Source: Azorinus chamasolen
Lineage: Eukaryota; Mollusca; Bivalvia; Cardiida; Solecurtidae
Assembly: GCA_963576725.1 (NCBI GenBank)
Contig: OY755237.1
Coordinates: 55,465,805 to 55,529,804, forward strand
Length of the DNA: 64,000 nucleotides
Direction of reading: 5' to 3'
Position numbers and translations under genes: made by a program. This document shows positions 26,022 to 35,194 of this stretch, one piece after another. Numbering within the stretch: the first letter of the stretch is position 1; every line of letters begins with the position of its first letter. The notes under the pieces were generated by a model. The model ran no database searches and had not been told where the DNA came from. It worked only from the letters and a program-made list of their open reading frames with translations.

Positions 26022-26118
26022 CAGTAAAACCTCTCTATTACGACCACTAAATTACATTATTTATTGTGTGTTTAAGACAGGTGGCTACTTAAATCAAGGT
26101 AAGAGTAAAACAGAAAAC
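26022..26118. mobile_element. Half of a pogo-like MITE
   Basis: TA precedes CAGTAAAACCTCTCTATTAC, the terminal sequence shared with the complete MITE at 60232-60415, followed by the diagnostic AGGTGGCTACTTAA block. The mirrored right half is missing, so this is a truncated copy. Confidence 0.65.
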
Positions 26119-26700
26119 CCATTTAGGGGCTTTCTTTTTTACTTACACATTTCTTTAAGCTGCCGTCTGTATTTCCTACGATCAATTAGCCTTCTTTTAC
26201 TTGTCTTAATAGAACGGTTTCACTAATTCATTTGTGCTCAATTACCACCATACGTTAACTATAAAATACGTAATCACTTACCATTATCCCGCTTTCCAGT
26301 TTTGATAAGTCCGCCCAGTTTCAATCCAAACACTAAAATGGCCCGTAATATGATCGTTAAATCGCACCGGAGAAGTGACTTATTCCTCTTTCTTATTCTT
26401 TCGTCTAGAGGAACACCCTTTCAAAGGCTTTTTTGGTTAAAGATTGTCTTCATTTAATAAGGCGTAAGTTAAGTGTAAATTATGTGCCCCGATTACAAGG
26501 CAACTGATAAGCCAGCCGCGCTATCTGCACTTCAGAGAAGAGAGAAAGTATCAAGTTACAGAGTGTGTGCGTGTCGGGAGGTTACCCCAGACACACTCCG
26601 ATTTTAGCCGTTTTTGTCACATTCATGATGTGTGTGTAAAAGTGGTTCACAAGGTCGGTTCGCACTTCCTTACGCAATTAGTAAAAAACATAAAAATATA
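26119..26700. other. Non-coding stretch with one exon-like minus-strand patch
   Basis: No gene is recognised. On the minus strand the reverse complement of 26274-26330 ends in a strong donor-like sequence (AATGGTAAGTG) after a short open stretch, but no acceptor or recognisable protein supports an exon. Confidence 0.4.
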
Positions 26701-26720
26701 CGTATATATGACCTCAACAC

Positions 26721-26800
26721 TGTGGACACCAAAATTTGGTGTCCACAATTCAAGATGTGTCCACAAAGACTGCAACGATACAACTGCCTGTGTCCACAAT
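26721..26800. repeat. GTGTCCAC motif cluster with near-perfect 27 bp palindrome
   Basis: TGTGGACACCAAA and TTTGGTGTCCACA (26721-26747) are perfect 13 bp arms around a single base. Two further direct copies of TGTCCACAA follow at about 26758 and 26791. The same word is repeated three times per monomer in the satellite array more than 6 kb to the left. Confidence 0.7.
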
Positions 26801-26812
26801 GATGCAAAGATA

Positions 26813-26813
<1 letters not shown>

Positions 26814-26860
<47 letters not shown>

Positions 26861-26866
26861 AAAAAA
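26814..26866 (+). repeat. (CA)n microsatellite followed by poly-A
   Basis: About 20 CA units followed by a run of A. The frames of alternating Cys-Val or Thr-His over it are artefacts. Confidence 0.98.
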
Positions 26867-27600
26867 TAGAATAGAAATGAATAGTAATTAGAATAGATTA
26901 TATGAGTGTCACAGAGTTATGAAAATTATGTTGACAAAGATTTGATTTATGAAATATTAATTTATAGAGCTTTCAGAAATTGTAGATTTGTGTACAGTAT
27001 AGAGTCTGGATAGATAGTGAGTTCACTGGTCACATGTTAACTGATTGATCTCTGAAGACTCAGCTTTCAGGAAGTATAGATCCTGCTTAATGCTTGGTAA
27101 TCTGACTTATCAAAATATAATTAGTTTACAAAAGAGCTAATGGTATCTCTCTTTGACTTATGTCACAGAGTTCTGAAAATTATGTTGATAAAGATTTGAT
27201 TTATGAAATATTAATTTATAGAGCTTTCAGAAATTGTAGATTTGGGTACAGTATAGAGTCTGGATAGATAGTGAGTTAACATGTGACCAGTGAACTCACT
27301 ATCTATCCAGACTCTATACTGTACCCAAATCTACAATTTCTGAAAGCTCTATAAATTAATATTTCATAAATCAAATCTTTATCAACATAATTTTCATAAC
27401 TCTGTGACATGAGCACAGAATAGATAATGGAATAGAATGGAATGAAACACAAAGGAATTAGAATAGATAAGAGAATGGGATGGAATGGAATAGAAAGGAA
27501 TGGGAAATAGAGTAGAGTAGATGTTGATGGATGTAGAACAGAGAATAGTACAGAATAGAATAAGGAATAGGATATAAAATAGAATTAATACAAACTAAAT
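26867..27600. repeat. Degenerate GAATA/GGAAT simple repeat split by a foldback
   Basis: Purine-rich sequence built on AGAATAGA and GGAATGGAATAG occupies 26867-26900 and 27413-27590. The foldback 26908-27408 sits between the two blocks, which suggests insertion into, or expansion within, the simple repeat. Confidence 0.7.
26908..27408. repeat. Long foldback: two direct and one inverted copy of a ~130 bp unit
   Basis: Copy a (26908-27040) and copy b (27163-27277) are direct; copy c (27278-27408) is inverted. Copies b and c form a hairpin with ~115 bp nearly identical arms and a 15 bp spacer (27278-27292). The spacer read in reverse complement matches the continuation of copy a after GTGAGTT, so copy c is an inverted duplicate of a longer stretch of copy a. 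I see no terminal signature of a known transposon. Confidence 0.88.
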
Positions 27601-27702
27601 TACACAGATGTAATTTGCTAGATAGGCAAAAAAAATGCCCTAGTAATTAAGATGGTTTGTCGCGCATAAAAGTGCTTTTATTATACCTCCTCCTTTCAAA
27701 CC

Positions 27703-27714
27703 AGGTGTGTGTGT

Positions 27715-27745
<31 letters not shown>

Positions 27746-27748
27746 GGT
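27703..27748 (+). repeat. (GT)n-(G)n microsatellite
   Basis: About 12 GT units run directly into a run of about 20 G. The opposite strand is a poly-C tract, so structure or assembly error is possible here. Confidence 0.97.
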
Positions 27749-28939
27749 CTTTTCCTGCAGATATTTATGTAATATAAATATAGGTCTCTGGCCTATTATA
27801 CCATCAAATAACCATCCGCATAAATCTCCCTCTTTGACACCCAATCTCCCTCATTTGAAAAGCTAATCTCCCTCTTTGCCTCGAAAAAATTATCACATGT
27901 ATGAATATACAGTAAAACTTCGATTATCCGAACACTAAAATACGTATTATTATCGATCTTTAAGACACGTGGCAGCTTAACCCTTTACCTTATACGCGCG
28001 AGAAAGCGCGAGTTTGCTTATCACCTGATAGAAGCAAGATAACGCGACTTTGCTTATTCCCTGATAGAAGCGGCTAAGCGCGGGTCTATCCATTACCGTG
28101 TATAAGAGAGTCCAATGTTTACCTGCTAATATCTCAATTTTCTTGTTAAATTTCTTTATCTGGATGTCTACACATTTAAAGTGTGTTAATATATCTTCTG
28201 AAATCACAAATCTAATAATAGTGTTACTACAGAAAAATATTGCAAAAAAACCGAGGCTGAAGTCGAGTGGTATATTCTTTTTATATGTTCGGTGATCATC
28301 GTAAGACATGGGTATAATACTTTTAGTCATTATTCGGAAAGTACGAACTTTGCCTATAAATGATTACACGAAAATTTTCCACTGCCGCCAAGGTCAAATT
28401 CTAAATATAAATATGTTAAATATAATTGACCAATGACTATTCGGAACTCCATAAATCACGCGCGACTTGCCTTGGGGCTAAAATAACACATGGGGAACCC
28501 GTTGTCAACCTCAAAACACACCGGCGGAAATTGGGCAATAAAACTTTCGTAAGTATAATCCGATTAGAGGGTAGATAGCAATATCAATCAAATAACTTAG
28601 CTAATCAACCAATTTAACCATTCAAACGAATCCTGTCTGGGAATTCATTCATAAATGTCAAACAGTTAGGATCTCGTGTGGACGCCGATATTTTTTATCG
28701 AGATCCAAACTGTCTGAATTGATATAAAACGAATAATTCGTTCATAAGCGCCATTCAGTTTAGATCTGGATGAAATGACAAGCTGCGTGGCGTCTCATCT
28801 ACATCAAAATTAATTTAATAAATGTAGATACCATAATGCAAAAAAACTGAATTTGTGTAGACTCAGATCAGGAACTATTCTAAATTTCGATTAATGCATA
28901 ATGAATGCAAATAAGACAGATATCAGGAAAAGTGGGTTG

Positions 28940-29125
28940 GGAGATTGTAAACAGTGTAGTCCCAGATCAGCAGCCGCTTTTCCCATGCGGCATCTGATCA
29001 GGATCTACACTGTTTGCTGGGCCACATGAATAAATAATGCATATATTCTGGTGATTTTCAAACAGTGTGAAGCAGATGCTGCGTGTGAGATGCAGCTGAT
29101 CTGAGTCTATACTGTTTGAAATGCA
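28940..29125. mobile_element. Two adjacent AGATCAGAC-type foldbacks
   Basis: AAACAGTGTAGTCCCAGATC ... GATCAGGATCTACACTGTTT (28950-29017), then a second pair with GCAGATGCTGCG ... GATCTGAGTCTATACTGTTT (29058-29117). They belong to the same dispersed ~65 bp foldback family seen throughout the window. Confidence 0.7.
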
Positions 29126-29427
29126 ACGCATTCTCCATTTTCCTTGTGCCCGACTCAAAATGCATTATAAAAACTATTTACATGAAAAACTCCATGATAA
29201 TGAATATTCTTTAATTCATGTATTAAAAATATATGTAATATAATGCATTATAAAAACGGAAAATGTTTCAAAGAACAATAAATAGCATAATTTATATGTG
29301 TCGGAATTTCATGATTTCATTTAGTTCAGTGAACATGCAGATGAAATTTGTCTTCCGATTATTATTTTTTCAGGTGGCGGCATTCGTTTTGGAGCCAGGC
29401 CCTAACCTGGACGGGTTCAATACTTAA

Positions 29428-29728
29428 GATCCAGATCAGGCACCAGATAACTCAACATCTAATCTGGATCTACAATTGGATTCAGATCAGACACACAGTT
29501 ACCCAGAATCTAATTTAGATAAATTTTGGACCCAGGTCCGGAGCCGAGTTACTCAGTATCTGATCTAAATCAATGTTCGGATCTAGATCCAGATCAGACA
29601 TCATACTCAACTACTGATCTGGATCTAACCTTAATGACTGAAATGAGTCTCTCGGCGTCTGATATCGATCCAAGCGTGGATCCCGAACCGGCGCTGAGTT
29701 ACTCGCTGTATGATCTGGGTCCGCGCTG
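29428..29728 (+). repeat. Degenerate ~51 bp minisatellite with coding-like period
   Basis: Five or six degenerate units contain GATCCAGATCAGAC and TCTGATCTGGATCTA. Because 51 is a multiple of three, each unit can be read as a ~17-residue repeat of the type DPDQxxYSxSDLDL. The frame is broken by a stop just before the first unit (29425-29427) and by a frameshift between units 2 and 3. A consensus-like acceptor (ATTATTTTTTCAG) precedes it at 29361-29373. It may be a decayed coding repeat or a minisatellite grown from the AGATCAGAC foldback word. Confidence 0.5.
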
Positions 29729-30198
29729 AATGAATATAGGAATTATTTACTCAGCTCTGATCTGGATCAAGCCTGTTTGGAAATGATATTTTATTTTGAA
29801 TAGCAGGCGATAGGTTACTGTTCCGAACATATTTAGCTGAGATTTTAAGGTCAATTATAAGAAAGTTCTGAAAATATATTGACTTGCCTCGTTTTATCCC
29901 CGTGTATTATGCTTATACATACTTCAAATTGCATGAAAAATACACCATCAAAAAGAGAATTTAATTCCCTAAAAACTTTTTATTTACACTATAATGATAA
30001 TGGTAAACATAAATGCATTTATATGGGATTGAAAAGAACAGGTGTCAGATTCAAACTAATTTTCCAATATTTCCAATAAACTGTATTGGTTAGAGTGTGT
30101 TACGCTTACCACATGGATATTGGTTATTGATTATCGGATAAGGCTTACCTATATCGGTGTAAGATAAGGGTTTGGAGGTTTGGCTATTGGGTAAAGGG

Positions 30199-30268
30199 TT
30201 AATGCATGGTGAAAGTCATGTAGAAAGCTCCTCTAGGAGCTTTCTGCATGACTTTCACCATGCATTAA
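30199..30268. repeat. 70 bp near-perfect palindrome, MITE centre
   Basis: Arms of 34 bp (TTAATGCATGGTGAAAGTCA onward) pair with one mismatch around AGCTCCTCTAGGAGCT. This is the central foldback of the enclosing pogo-like MITE; the same centre occurs at 31184-31256. Confidence 0.93.
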
Positions 30269-30335
30269 GCAGCCACCTGCCTAAAAGGGTCTAAATTCTT
30301 CTATACCGAAAATTCAAATAATCGAGGTTTTACTG

Positions 30336-30554
30336 TATTCTTAATGATCAGACCTGTGTTGTTACTCAGCTCCTTTACTGCATACCTCCCACCCCAAACA
30401 AAACAAAACACTTTGGGATTGATCAATTAACTCTTTACCTCATGAATATTTATGTATGAAATAAAGACATCATAATTAATAATTTAATGATTTTTAATAG
30501 TCACATTTGAAAACAGGGGTATTTGGCCAAGAAATAAACTATGTAATAGATACA
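30336..30554. other. Spacer with one TTAACTCTTTACCTCAT MITE end
   Basis: TTAACTCTTTACCTCATGAA near 30428 is a single left end of the piggyBac-like MITE family. No gene is seen. Confidence 0.5.
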
Positions 30555-30724
30555 GTACGAGTCTTACTACCAAAGTGTTTTCTTACAACCGTTATCAGGA
30601 CAGTTTGTTCGAATGACCAAAGACACCTGTCCGATGCGTAGCCGAGGACAGCTGTCTGAGGTCATGCGAACAAACTGTCCTGATAACGGTTGTAAGAAGA
30701 CACTTTGGTAGTAAGACGAGTACA
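30555..30724. mobile_element. 170 bp foldback element
   Basis: Arms of about 65 bp (TCTTACTACCAAAGTGTTTT, then CTTACAACCGTTATCAGGAC, and so on) are mirrored at 30660-30724, with a centre near CACCTGTCCGATGCG. A related fragment TTACAACCGTTATCAGGACA recurs at about 30897, so this is a repeat family. I see no clear target duplication. Confidence 0.85.
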
Positions 30725-31115
30725 TGTATCTTACTTGTACGACAGTACATTGTAGACTTTTAAATTTGATTAAAAATGAATAAAAATGAATATTTCACAA
30801 ATGAGTACAAAATGTTTTCCCCTTGGTTCACCCAATTCAAATCCTAGATTGATAGGTTTTAACCACAAGAATCACGTGTGTACAAAAGTGTCCACTTACA
30901 ACCGTTATCAGGACACTTTTTCAATAGCTTTGCTGGGGATCTGTCGTACAAAGAACTTTATCTACATATTATTCCATAAGCAAACAGCACAAACCCCGAT
31001 TGACAGCTACTATAGGTGCTATCTGATCTTGGTCTACTCTGTTTGCAAAGATGTTTAAAGGCATCTCTACAATGTAAGGTGTTAATTCTTCTTATTCCAT
31101 GTTGAAATATTTGTA

Positions 31116-31320
31116 CAGTGAAACCCCGTTAATGCGACCACTTAATAAACAGCCACTGATGTCGTTTAAAGCAGGTGGTTGCTTAATGCAGGACGAAAGT
31201 TATGCAGAAAGCTCCTATAGGAGCTTTCTGCATAACTTTCGCCCTGCATTAAGCTACCACCTGCCTCTGCCACCCAGAATTATGCCCCTTTTTGTTGGTC
31301 GTATTAGCGGGGTTTTACTG
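31116..31320. mobile_element. pogo-like MITE, complete (TA duplication)
   Basis: Ends are CAGTGAAACCCCGTTAATGC and the mirrored GCGGGGTTTTACTG, flanked by TA (31114-31115, 31321-31322). The element is almost entirely palindromic, with a 36 bp arm centre AAGCTCCTATAGGAGCTT. There is no coding capacity. It gives the intact structure of the family interrupted at 27910-30335. Confidence 0.9.
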
Positions 31321-31383
31321 TATATGTATAACATACTCGAAATGCAAAATTAGGCAATTTTTTCTCTTCTTATGAATACTTTT

Positions 31384-31468
31384 TGAGAACAAGAGGGGCC
31401 TTATCAACTTCTTGAGAACAAGAGGGGCATTATCAACTTCTTGAGAACAAGAAGGGCATTATGAATCT
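31384..31468 (+). repeat. 32 bp tandem repeat, three copies
   Basis: TTGAGAACAAGAGGGGCATT units follow one another three times with few differences, just downstream (on the minus strand) of the SNARE exon. Confidence 0.88.
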
Positions 31469-31513
31469 CTAAACTATCATCAATGCATGTGTTAACATCG
31501 TTAACCCCCTCAC

Positions 31514-31658
31514 CTTCTCATTGATTCTGTTCAGCTGCATGTTCTGTGCCTCAATCTCTTTTCCCATATCCACTGCCATGTTCCGTAGGCTATCCATCAT
31601 GGTGTTCACCTCTGTTAAGTTTTGTTCCACTTCCTCCTCACGAGCATCACTTGTACTG
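31514..31658 (-). CDS. Exon E: SNAP-25-type SNARE helix
   Basis: Minus-strand exon of 145 nt: acceptor TGTCAG at 31664-31659, 48 codons, donor GAGAAG|GTGAGG. The peptide begins STSDAREEEVEQNL, continues with a block containing DSLRNMAVDMGKEIEAQN, and ends with MQLNRINEK. This is the second SNARE motif (Qc) of the SNAP-25/23 family. The zero-layer Gln is conserved in EAQN, and the DAR start and RNMAxDMG core are diagnostic. The exon stops about 10 residues after the zero layer, so the C-terminal part of the helix needs a further exon that I could not find below 31.5 kb. The acceptor is a CAGCAG tandem (NAGNAG), allowing 145 or 142 nt, with or without one Ser. Start phase 2, end phase 0. The 58 bp exon at 36524-36581 ends in phase 2 and could join here. 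Alternatively this is an exon of a separate SNAP-25 paralogue. Confidence 0.85.
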
Positions 31659-31855
31659 CTGACAGATATCAATGACATAATGTTTATGTAGAAAGAGCTT
31701 TGAGACACATTATTCTAGCAGCTTTCTGTTTGTTCAGCATCTACATAACCAGAATATCTACTGGATTTCACAACCATTTACACCACTGCAAACAATAATA
31801 AACATTCTTGTTTTAACCCTTACCCTACAGTAACAACTGGCTGAGGTTTTCACTA

Positions 31856-32012
31856 CAGTAAAACCTCTCTAAAGTGGACATTGAATTTAGTATCAATATT
31901 GGTCTTGGAGACCAGATAGCAGCTTTCTGCATGACTTTCACCCTGCATTAAGCAGCAACCTGCTTGAAAGTATCTAACTCTTCTCTACTAGAACTCCAGT
32001 TTAGAGGGGCTT
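31856..32012. mobile_element. Internally deleted pogo-like MITE
   Basis: CAGTAAAACCTCTCTAAAGT at the left, then the family centre GCAGCTTTCTGCATGACTTT and TTAAGCAGCAACCTGC, and a degenerate right end TTTAGAGGGGCTTA. The left part of the central palindrome is missing. Confidence 0.6.
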
Positions 32013-32049
32013 ATGATACAATCAAGCTTTAGAGAACTACTGACTGGTT

Positions 32050-32118
32050 GCCAAACAGATTGGCTCCCGATGTGATGCCACATAACTTGGCATCTCATCT
32101 GGATCTAAGCTGTTTGTA
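32050..32118. mobile_element. AGATCAGAC-type foldback
   Basis: CCAAACAGATTGGCTCCCGA ... ATCTGGATCTAAGCTGTTTG: a ~65 bp imperfect foldback of the dispersed family (compare 34418-34482, 57037-57104 and 61191-61265). Confidence 0.7.
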
Positions 32119-32199
32119 AATGTGAGTCAGACCAAGATTAAATGAATAAGGCTCAATATAAGTGAGAGATTAGAGAGTATTTTATTTCATAGGTAAGAA

Positions 32200-33352
32200 C
32201 AAGAGCTGTTACAGTCACATGACAAATGCCCCCAAAGGACATCACCGACACTAAAGCCTGGGTCATGTGTCGAGCCTGGACCATATCGCATTTTGTAGAA
32301 GCCTAATTGTGCTAAGCTATTTCAAAATTGTTTTATATAAAACAATATTTAAGAAAACAAATATACATAGAAAGAGACTCATTTTTTAAAACCTTGATCC
32401 CCGATTGTGACCTTGACCTTCGAGAAGAAACCTGGTTATTTTCGCGACACACAACATCTCAAGGTTGTGAACATTTGCACCAGATTACTTTGTCATCTAC
32501 TCATGTACGTAGGCGTTACAGACCGGACACCACAAAATTTTCCCATTTTTAACTTTGACCCAAATGTGACTTTGATCTTTGAGACAGGAACCTGGTTCCT
32601 TTTTACAACACATTGTCTCAAGGTGGTGAACATTTGTACCAGGTTACTGTGAAATCCACTCATGTATGTAGGAGTTACAGAGGGGAAACGGCAAAATTTT
32701 CCCATTTTGAATTTGACCCCTGATTGTGAATTCGACCTAAGAGTTAGGAACCTGTTTCTTTATCGGGACATATCGTCTTAAGGTGCTGAACAGTTGTACC
32801 AGTTTACTTTGAAATCCACTTATGTATGTAGGAGTTACAGAGTGGACATGACAAAATGTCCCCATTTTTTTTTTATATTGACCCCAGATTGTGACCTTGA
32901 CCTTTTAGATAGCAACCTGGTTCTCATCTCAAGATGGGCAACATTTGTTACATACATGTAGGAGTTACAGAGCAGATACGACAAAATTTCCACATTCTTA
33001 AACTTTAACCACTGATTGTGACCTTGACTTTTAATATAGGAACCTGGTTCTTTATCCCCGACACATCATCTTAATGAGGTGAACTTTTGTACCAGGTTAT
33101 TTTGAAATCCATTCAGGTATGTAGGAGTTACGGAGCGGACACGAAAAAATGTGCCCATTTTTTACCTTTGACCTTGATAAGCAACACATTGTCTTAAGTT
33201 GGTGAACATTTGCAATGAGTTATCTTAAAATCCACCCATTTATGTAGGTGTTACACAGCGGACATGATGTAAGACTAACTAACAGACAGACTGACTGACA
33301 GACTGATGGACGGACAGTGCCATTACTATATGCCTCCCTCTGGGGACATAAA
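32200..33352 (+). mobile_element. Helitron-like element, ATGCCCCC family
   Basis: Begins CAAGAGCTGTTACAGTCACA with a small hairpin and the word AAATGCCCCCAAAGG; ends TATGCCTCCCTCTGGGGACATAA. The core is about six units of ~160 bp containing GATTGTGACCTTGACC and GGTGAACATTTGTACC. A GACTGACAGACTGATGGACG tract precedes the 3' hairpin. It is related to the element at 43496-46334, which has the same words and a similar core. No autonomous proteins. Confidence 0.78.
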
Positions 33353-33357
33353 AAGTT

Positions 33358-33612
33358 TTAACCCTTTACGCCATGAATATGCATGTACAAAATAATGACA
33401 TCAGGAACACTGATTAGTTTAAGTCTTTCTAATGGCGCATGAACCCAGGTAATTTTGGTTAAGGAAGAAGCTGTAGATTAAGAATCGTATCTATATTTTT
33501 TCATAACCAAACAGATCAAACCCTTATCAAAAGCTCCTATAGGAGCGGTCTGATCTGGGTCTACTCCGTTTTCAATGGCCTAGAAAGGCGTATATATGGA
33601 GTAAAGAGTTAA
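33358..33612. mobile_element. piggyBac-like MITE (TTAA) with AGATCAGAC centre
   Basis: TTAA-CCCTTTACGCCATGAAT at the left and TATGGAGTAAAGAG-TTAA at the right. The centre is a foldback around AAGCTCCTATAGGAGC with the words CAGATCAAACCC and GATCTGGGTCTACTCC. TTAA at both ends fits a piggyBac-type duplication. Confidence 0.8.
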
Positions 33613-33771
33613 AACACATATGACCTTAAGAAGCATTTTTTCCCCTATTAAACTTACATTAGCCAATAAGCCTTTACCTGATAGTCATGCTTTTTGACAC
33701 CTCTGTAAACAGAGAAGACCCAAATCAGATGTCTCCTGCAGGATCAGGGTCTACTCTGTTTGCTTATGAAA

Positions 33772-34140
33772 CAAGAGCCATGTGTAGCGCCAATGCTCCT
33801 CTGATTTGGTGCTTGTCCAGCTTAATTAATTAATTTTTTTTTAAAAAATGAAGGGCCGTAACTCCAAAGTTTTGAAATCAAGAGTTATGGTTCTTATGTA
33901 GGGACCTTCTACTAACCAATGATGTTTCAAGTTGATACCTCTTATACTCAAATTCTTATGTAGGGGCCTTCCCTTCAATGAGATCTACTAACCTATAATG
34001 TTTCATGTTAATACCTCTTATACTTTTTGAGTAATGAGCTACATTAAAGTTTTTGCACCCCGACGATAACAACGCCAACGACAACCCCTATGACCCAGTA
34101 ATCACAATAGCTCGACTTTTCTTCGAAACAGACGAGCTAA
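33772..34140 (+). mobile_element. Short Helitron-like element, AGCTCG family
   Basis: Begins CAAGAGCCATGTGTAGCGCC and ends with AGCTCGACTTTTCTTCGAAA followed by CAGACGAGCTAA, whose AGCTCG/CGAGCT ends pair. About two core units share the words AACCTATAATGTTTCA and GATACCTCTTATACT. It is only 369 bp and lacks the GACGGACA tract. Confidence 0.6.
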
Positions 34141-34417
34141 TAAAAATGAAATATATAAAATTGGTTCTACAATATCTGCCATAGGCAAAAATTCCTATGT
34201 TCAATTTCAGCTAATAAACATTCAATATTCATGACAATAAGTAGTATCAAAGACTTAATATGTGACAAACTATGTACCAAGTACATCAGGATCTAAACTT
34301 AATTTTTAAATCCTTGCACACTAAGTAATATTTCATTTGCAACAACTGTCGTCTGCTTCCATTCTTAAAATAAAATATCTCTAATTTCTTTGCAAATATT
34401 GGGTCAGAGTATCAAAC
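34141..34417. other. Intronic spacer, nothing recognised
   Basis: AT-rich sequence with no exon signature on either strand. Confidence 0.5.
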
Positions 34418-34482
34418 AGTTTGGATCCTCATGCGATGCAACATAATATGGTGTCTCATCTGAACCTAAACTGTTTGCATAG
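34418..34482. mobile_element. AGATCAGAC-type foldback
   Basis: AAACAGTTTGGATCCTCATG ... CATCTGAACCTAAACTGTTT: imperfect foldback with a GATGCAACATAATATGGTGT centre. Confidence 0.75.
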
Positions 34483-34515
34483 GTAATCACAGTTTTGCCA
34501 CTGACGTGTAAAGAG

Positions 34516-34693
34516 TTAACCCTTTTCTTCATAGAAATGCATTGCCAGGCATTGCAAACACAGCAGACCCAGATCAGACAGCTCCTATAGGAGCCGTTTG
34601 ATCAAGGTCTGCTCTGCTTGCAAACGAAATTATAATAGATCTGACTCTACGGTTTCTGCTAGTACCATGGATACTGACAAGGTAAAGAGTTAA
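34516..34693. mobile_element. piggyBac-like MITE (TTAA)
   Basis: TTAACCCTTTTCTTCATAGA at the left and GACAAGGTAAAGAGTTAA at the right, with a foldback centre CAGCTCCTATAGGAGC flanked by AGACCCAGATCAGA and its mirror. Confidence 0.78.
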
Positions 34694-35027
34694 AAGACAA
34701 TATATAAATCTACCGAAAAAGAGCGTTAAATACAGAAAAGGAATTTTTTTAAGAATTTTGTAGTTTGAAACCATTGTGATAAATAGAGCATTTGCTCCTA
34801 TAGGAAGAAATGCTTTATTTATCACAATGGTTTCACAAAGTGACTTTTACAGAGTCGTCAAAAGTGGTCAATATGAGGGAATGCATTAACCAGAGAAAAC
34901 GAAAATTTTAGAATTTCGTAGTTTGAAACCATTGTGATAAATAGAGCATTTGCCCTATTTACCACAATGGTTTCAACAGGTGATTTTTACAGAGTCGTAG
35001 ATAGGCGTATTTATGGAGGAAAGGGTT
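34694..35027. mobile_element. Two adjacent MITEs with AAACCATTGTGATAAAT palindromes
   Basis: The palindromes at 34750-34834 and 34916-34972 share arms GTTTGAAACCATTGTGATAA / TTATCACAATGGTTTCA. Outer ends are GAGGGAATGCATTAA and TTTATGGAGGAAAGGGTTAA. This is a second subfamily of the TTAA-type MITEs, also seen at 35797-36024, 52378-52582 and 52625-52843. Confidence 0.72.
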
Positions 35028-35194
35028 AAAAGACAATAAACTGTCTAAATACTAAATAAACTGTCTAAATACTAAATAAACTGACTAAGTAATCATCAGC
35101 TGCTAATATTTCTTTTCTCTTAACCCTTTGAATACTGAATATTCAAAGTTTATTAATACCTAAGTGTTTAACCATTTCCCTGCTCAATATTCAT

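Larger units (their letters stand above)
27981..30198. mobile_element. piggyBac-like element (TTAA duplication), apparently non-autonomous
   Basis: It is flanked by TTAA at 27977-27980 and 30199-30202. Its short inverted ends are CCCTTTACC and GGTAAAGGG; TTAACCCTTT is typical of piggyBac-family termini. The left subterminal region has related blocks containing GCGCGAGTTTGCTTATC and GCGACTTTGCTTATTC. No frame resembles a DDD transposase; the longest, on the minus strand at 27977-28330, is built from these subterminal repeats at its C-terminal end. Inside lie two AGATCAGAC-type foldbacks (28940-29125) and a 51 bp minisatellite (29428-29728). Confidence 0.7.
27910..30335. mobile_element. pogo/mariner-type MITE (TA duplication) split by a TTAA element
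   Basis: Ends are CAGTAAAACTTCGATTATCC and the mirrored AATAATCGAGGTTTTACTG, each flanked by TA (27908-27909 and 30336-30337). The terminal sequence resembles TcMar/pogo-Tigger inverted repeats. Removing the inner TTAA element (27981-30198) rejoins GTGGCAGCTTAA to TGCATGG, which mirrors CATTAAGCAGCCACCTGCC on the right. A normal ~205 bp MITE results, like the one at 31116-31320. Confidence 0.82.

Noticed and set aside
26274..26330. Minus-strand exon with strong donor AATGGTAAGTG
   Set aside because: No acceptable acceptor with an open in-frame stretch and no resemblance to a protein; left as a curiosity.
26647..27866. Frames of Cys-Val, Thr-His or poly-Gly/Pro
   Set aside because: Translations of the (CA)n and (GT)n-(G)n microsatellites.
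27977..28330. 117-residue minus-strand frame in the TTAA element, considered as a transposase remnant
   Set aside because: The C-terminal part (ALSRFYQGISK and similar) is subterminal repeat sequence. No DDD or zinc-finger pattern of piggyBac transposases is visible.
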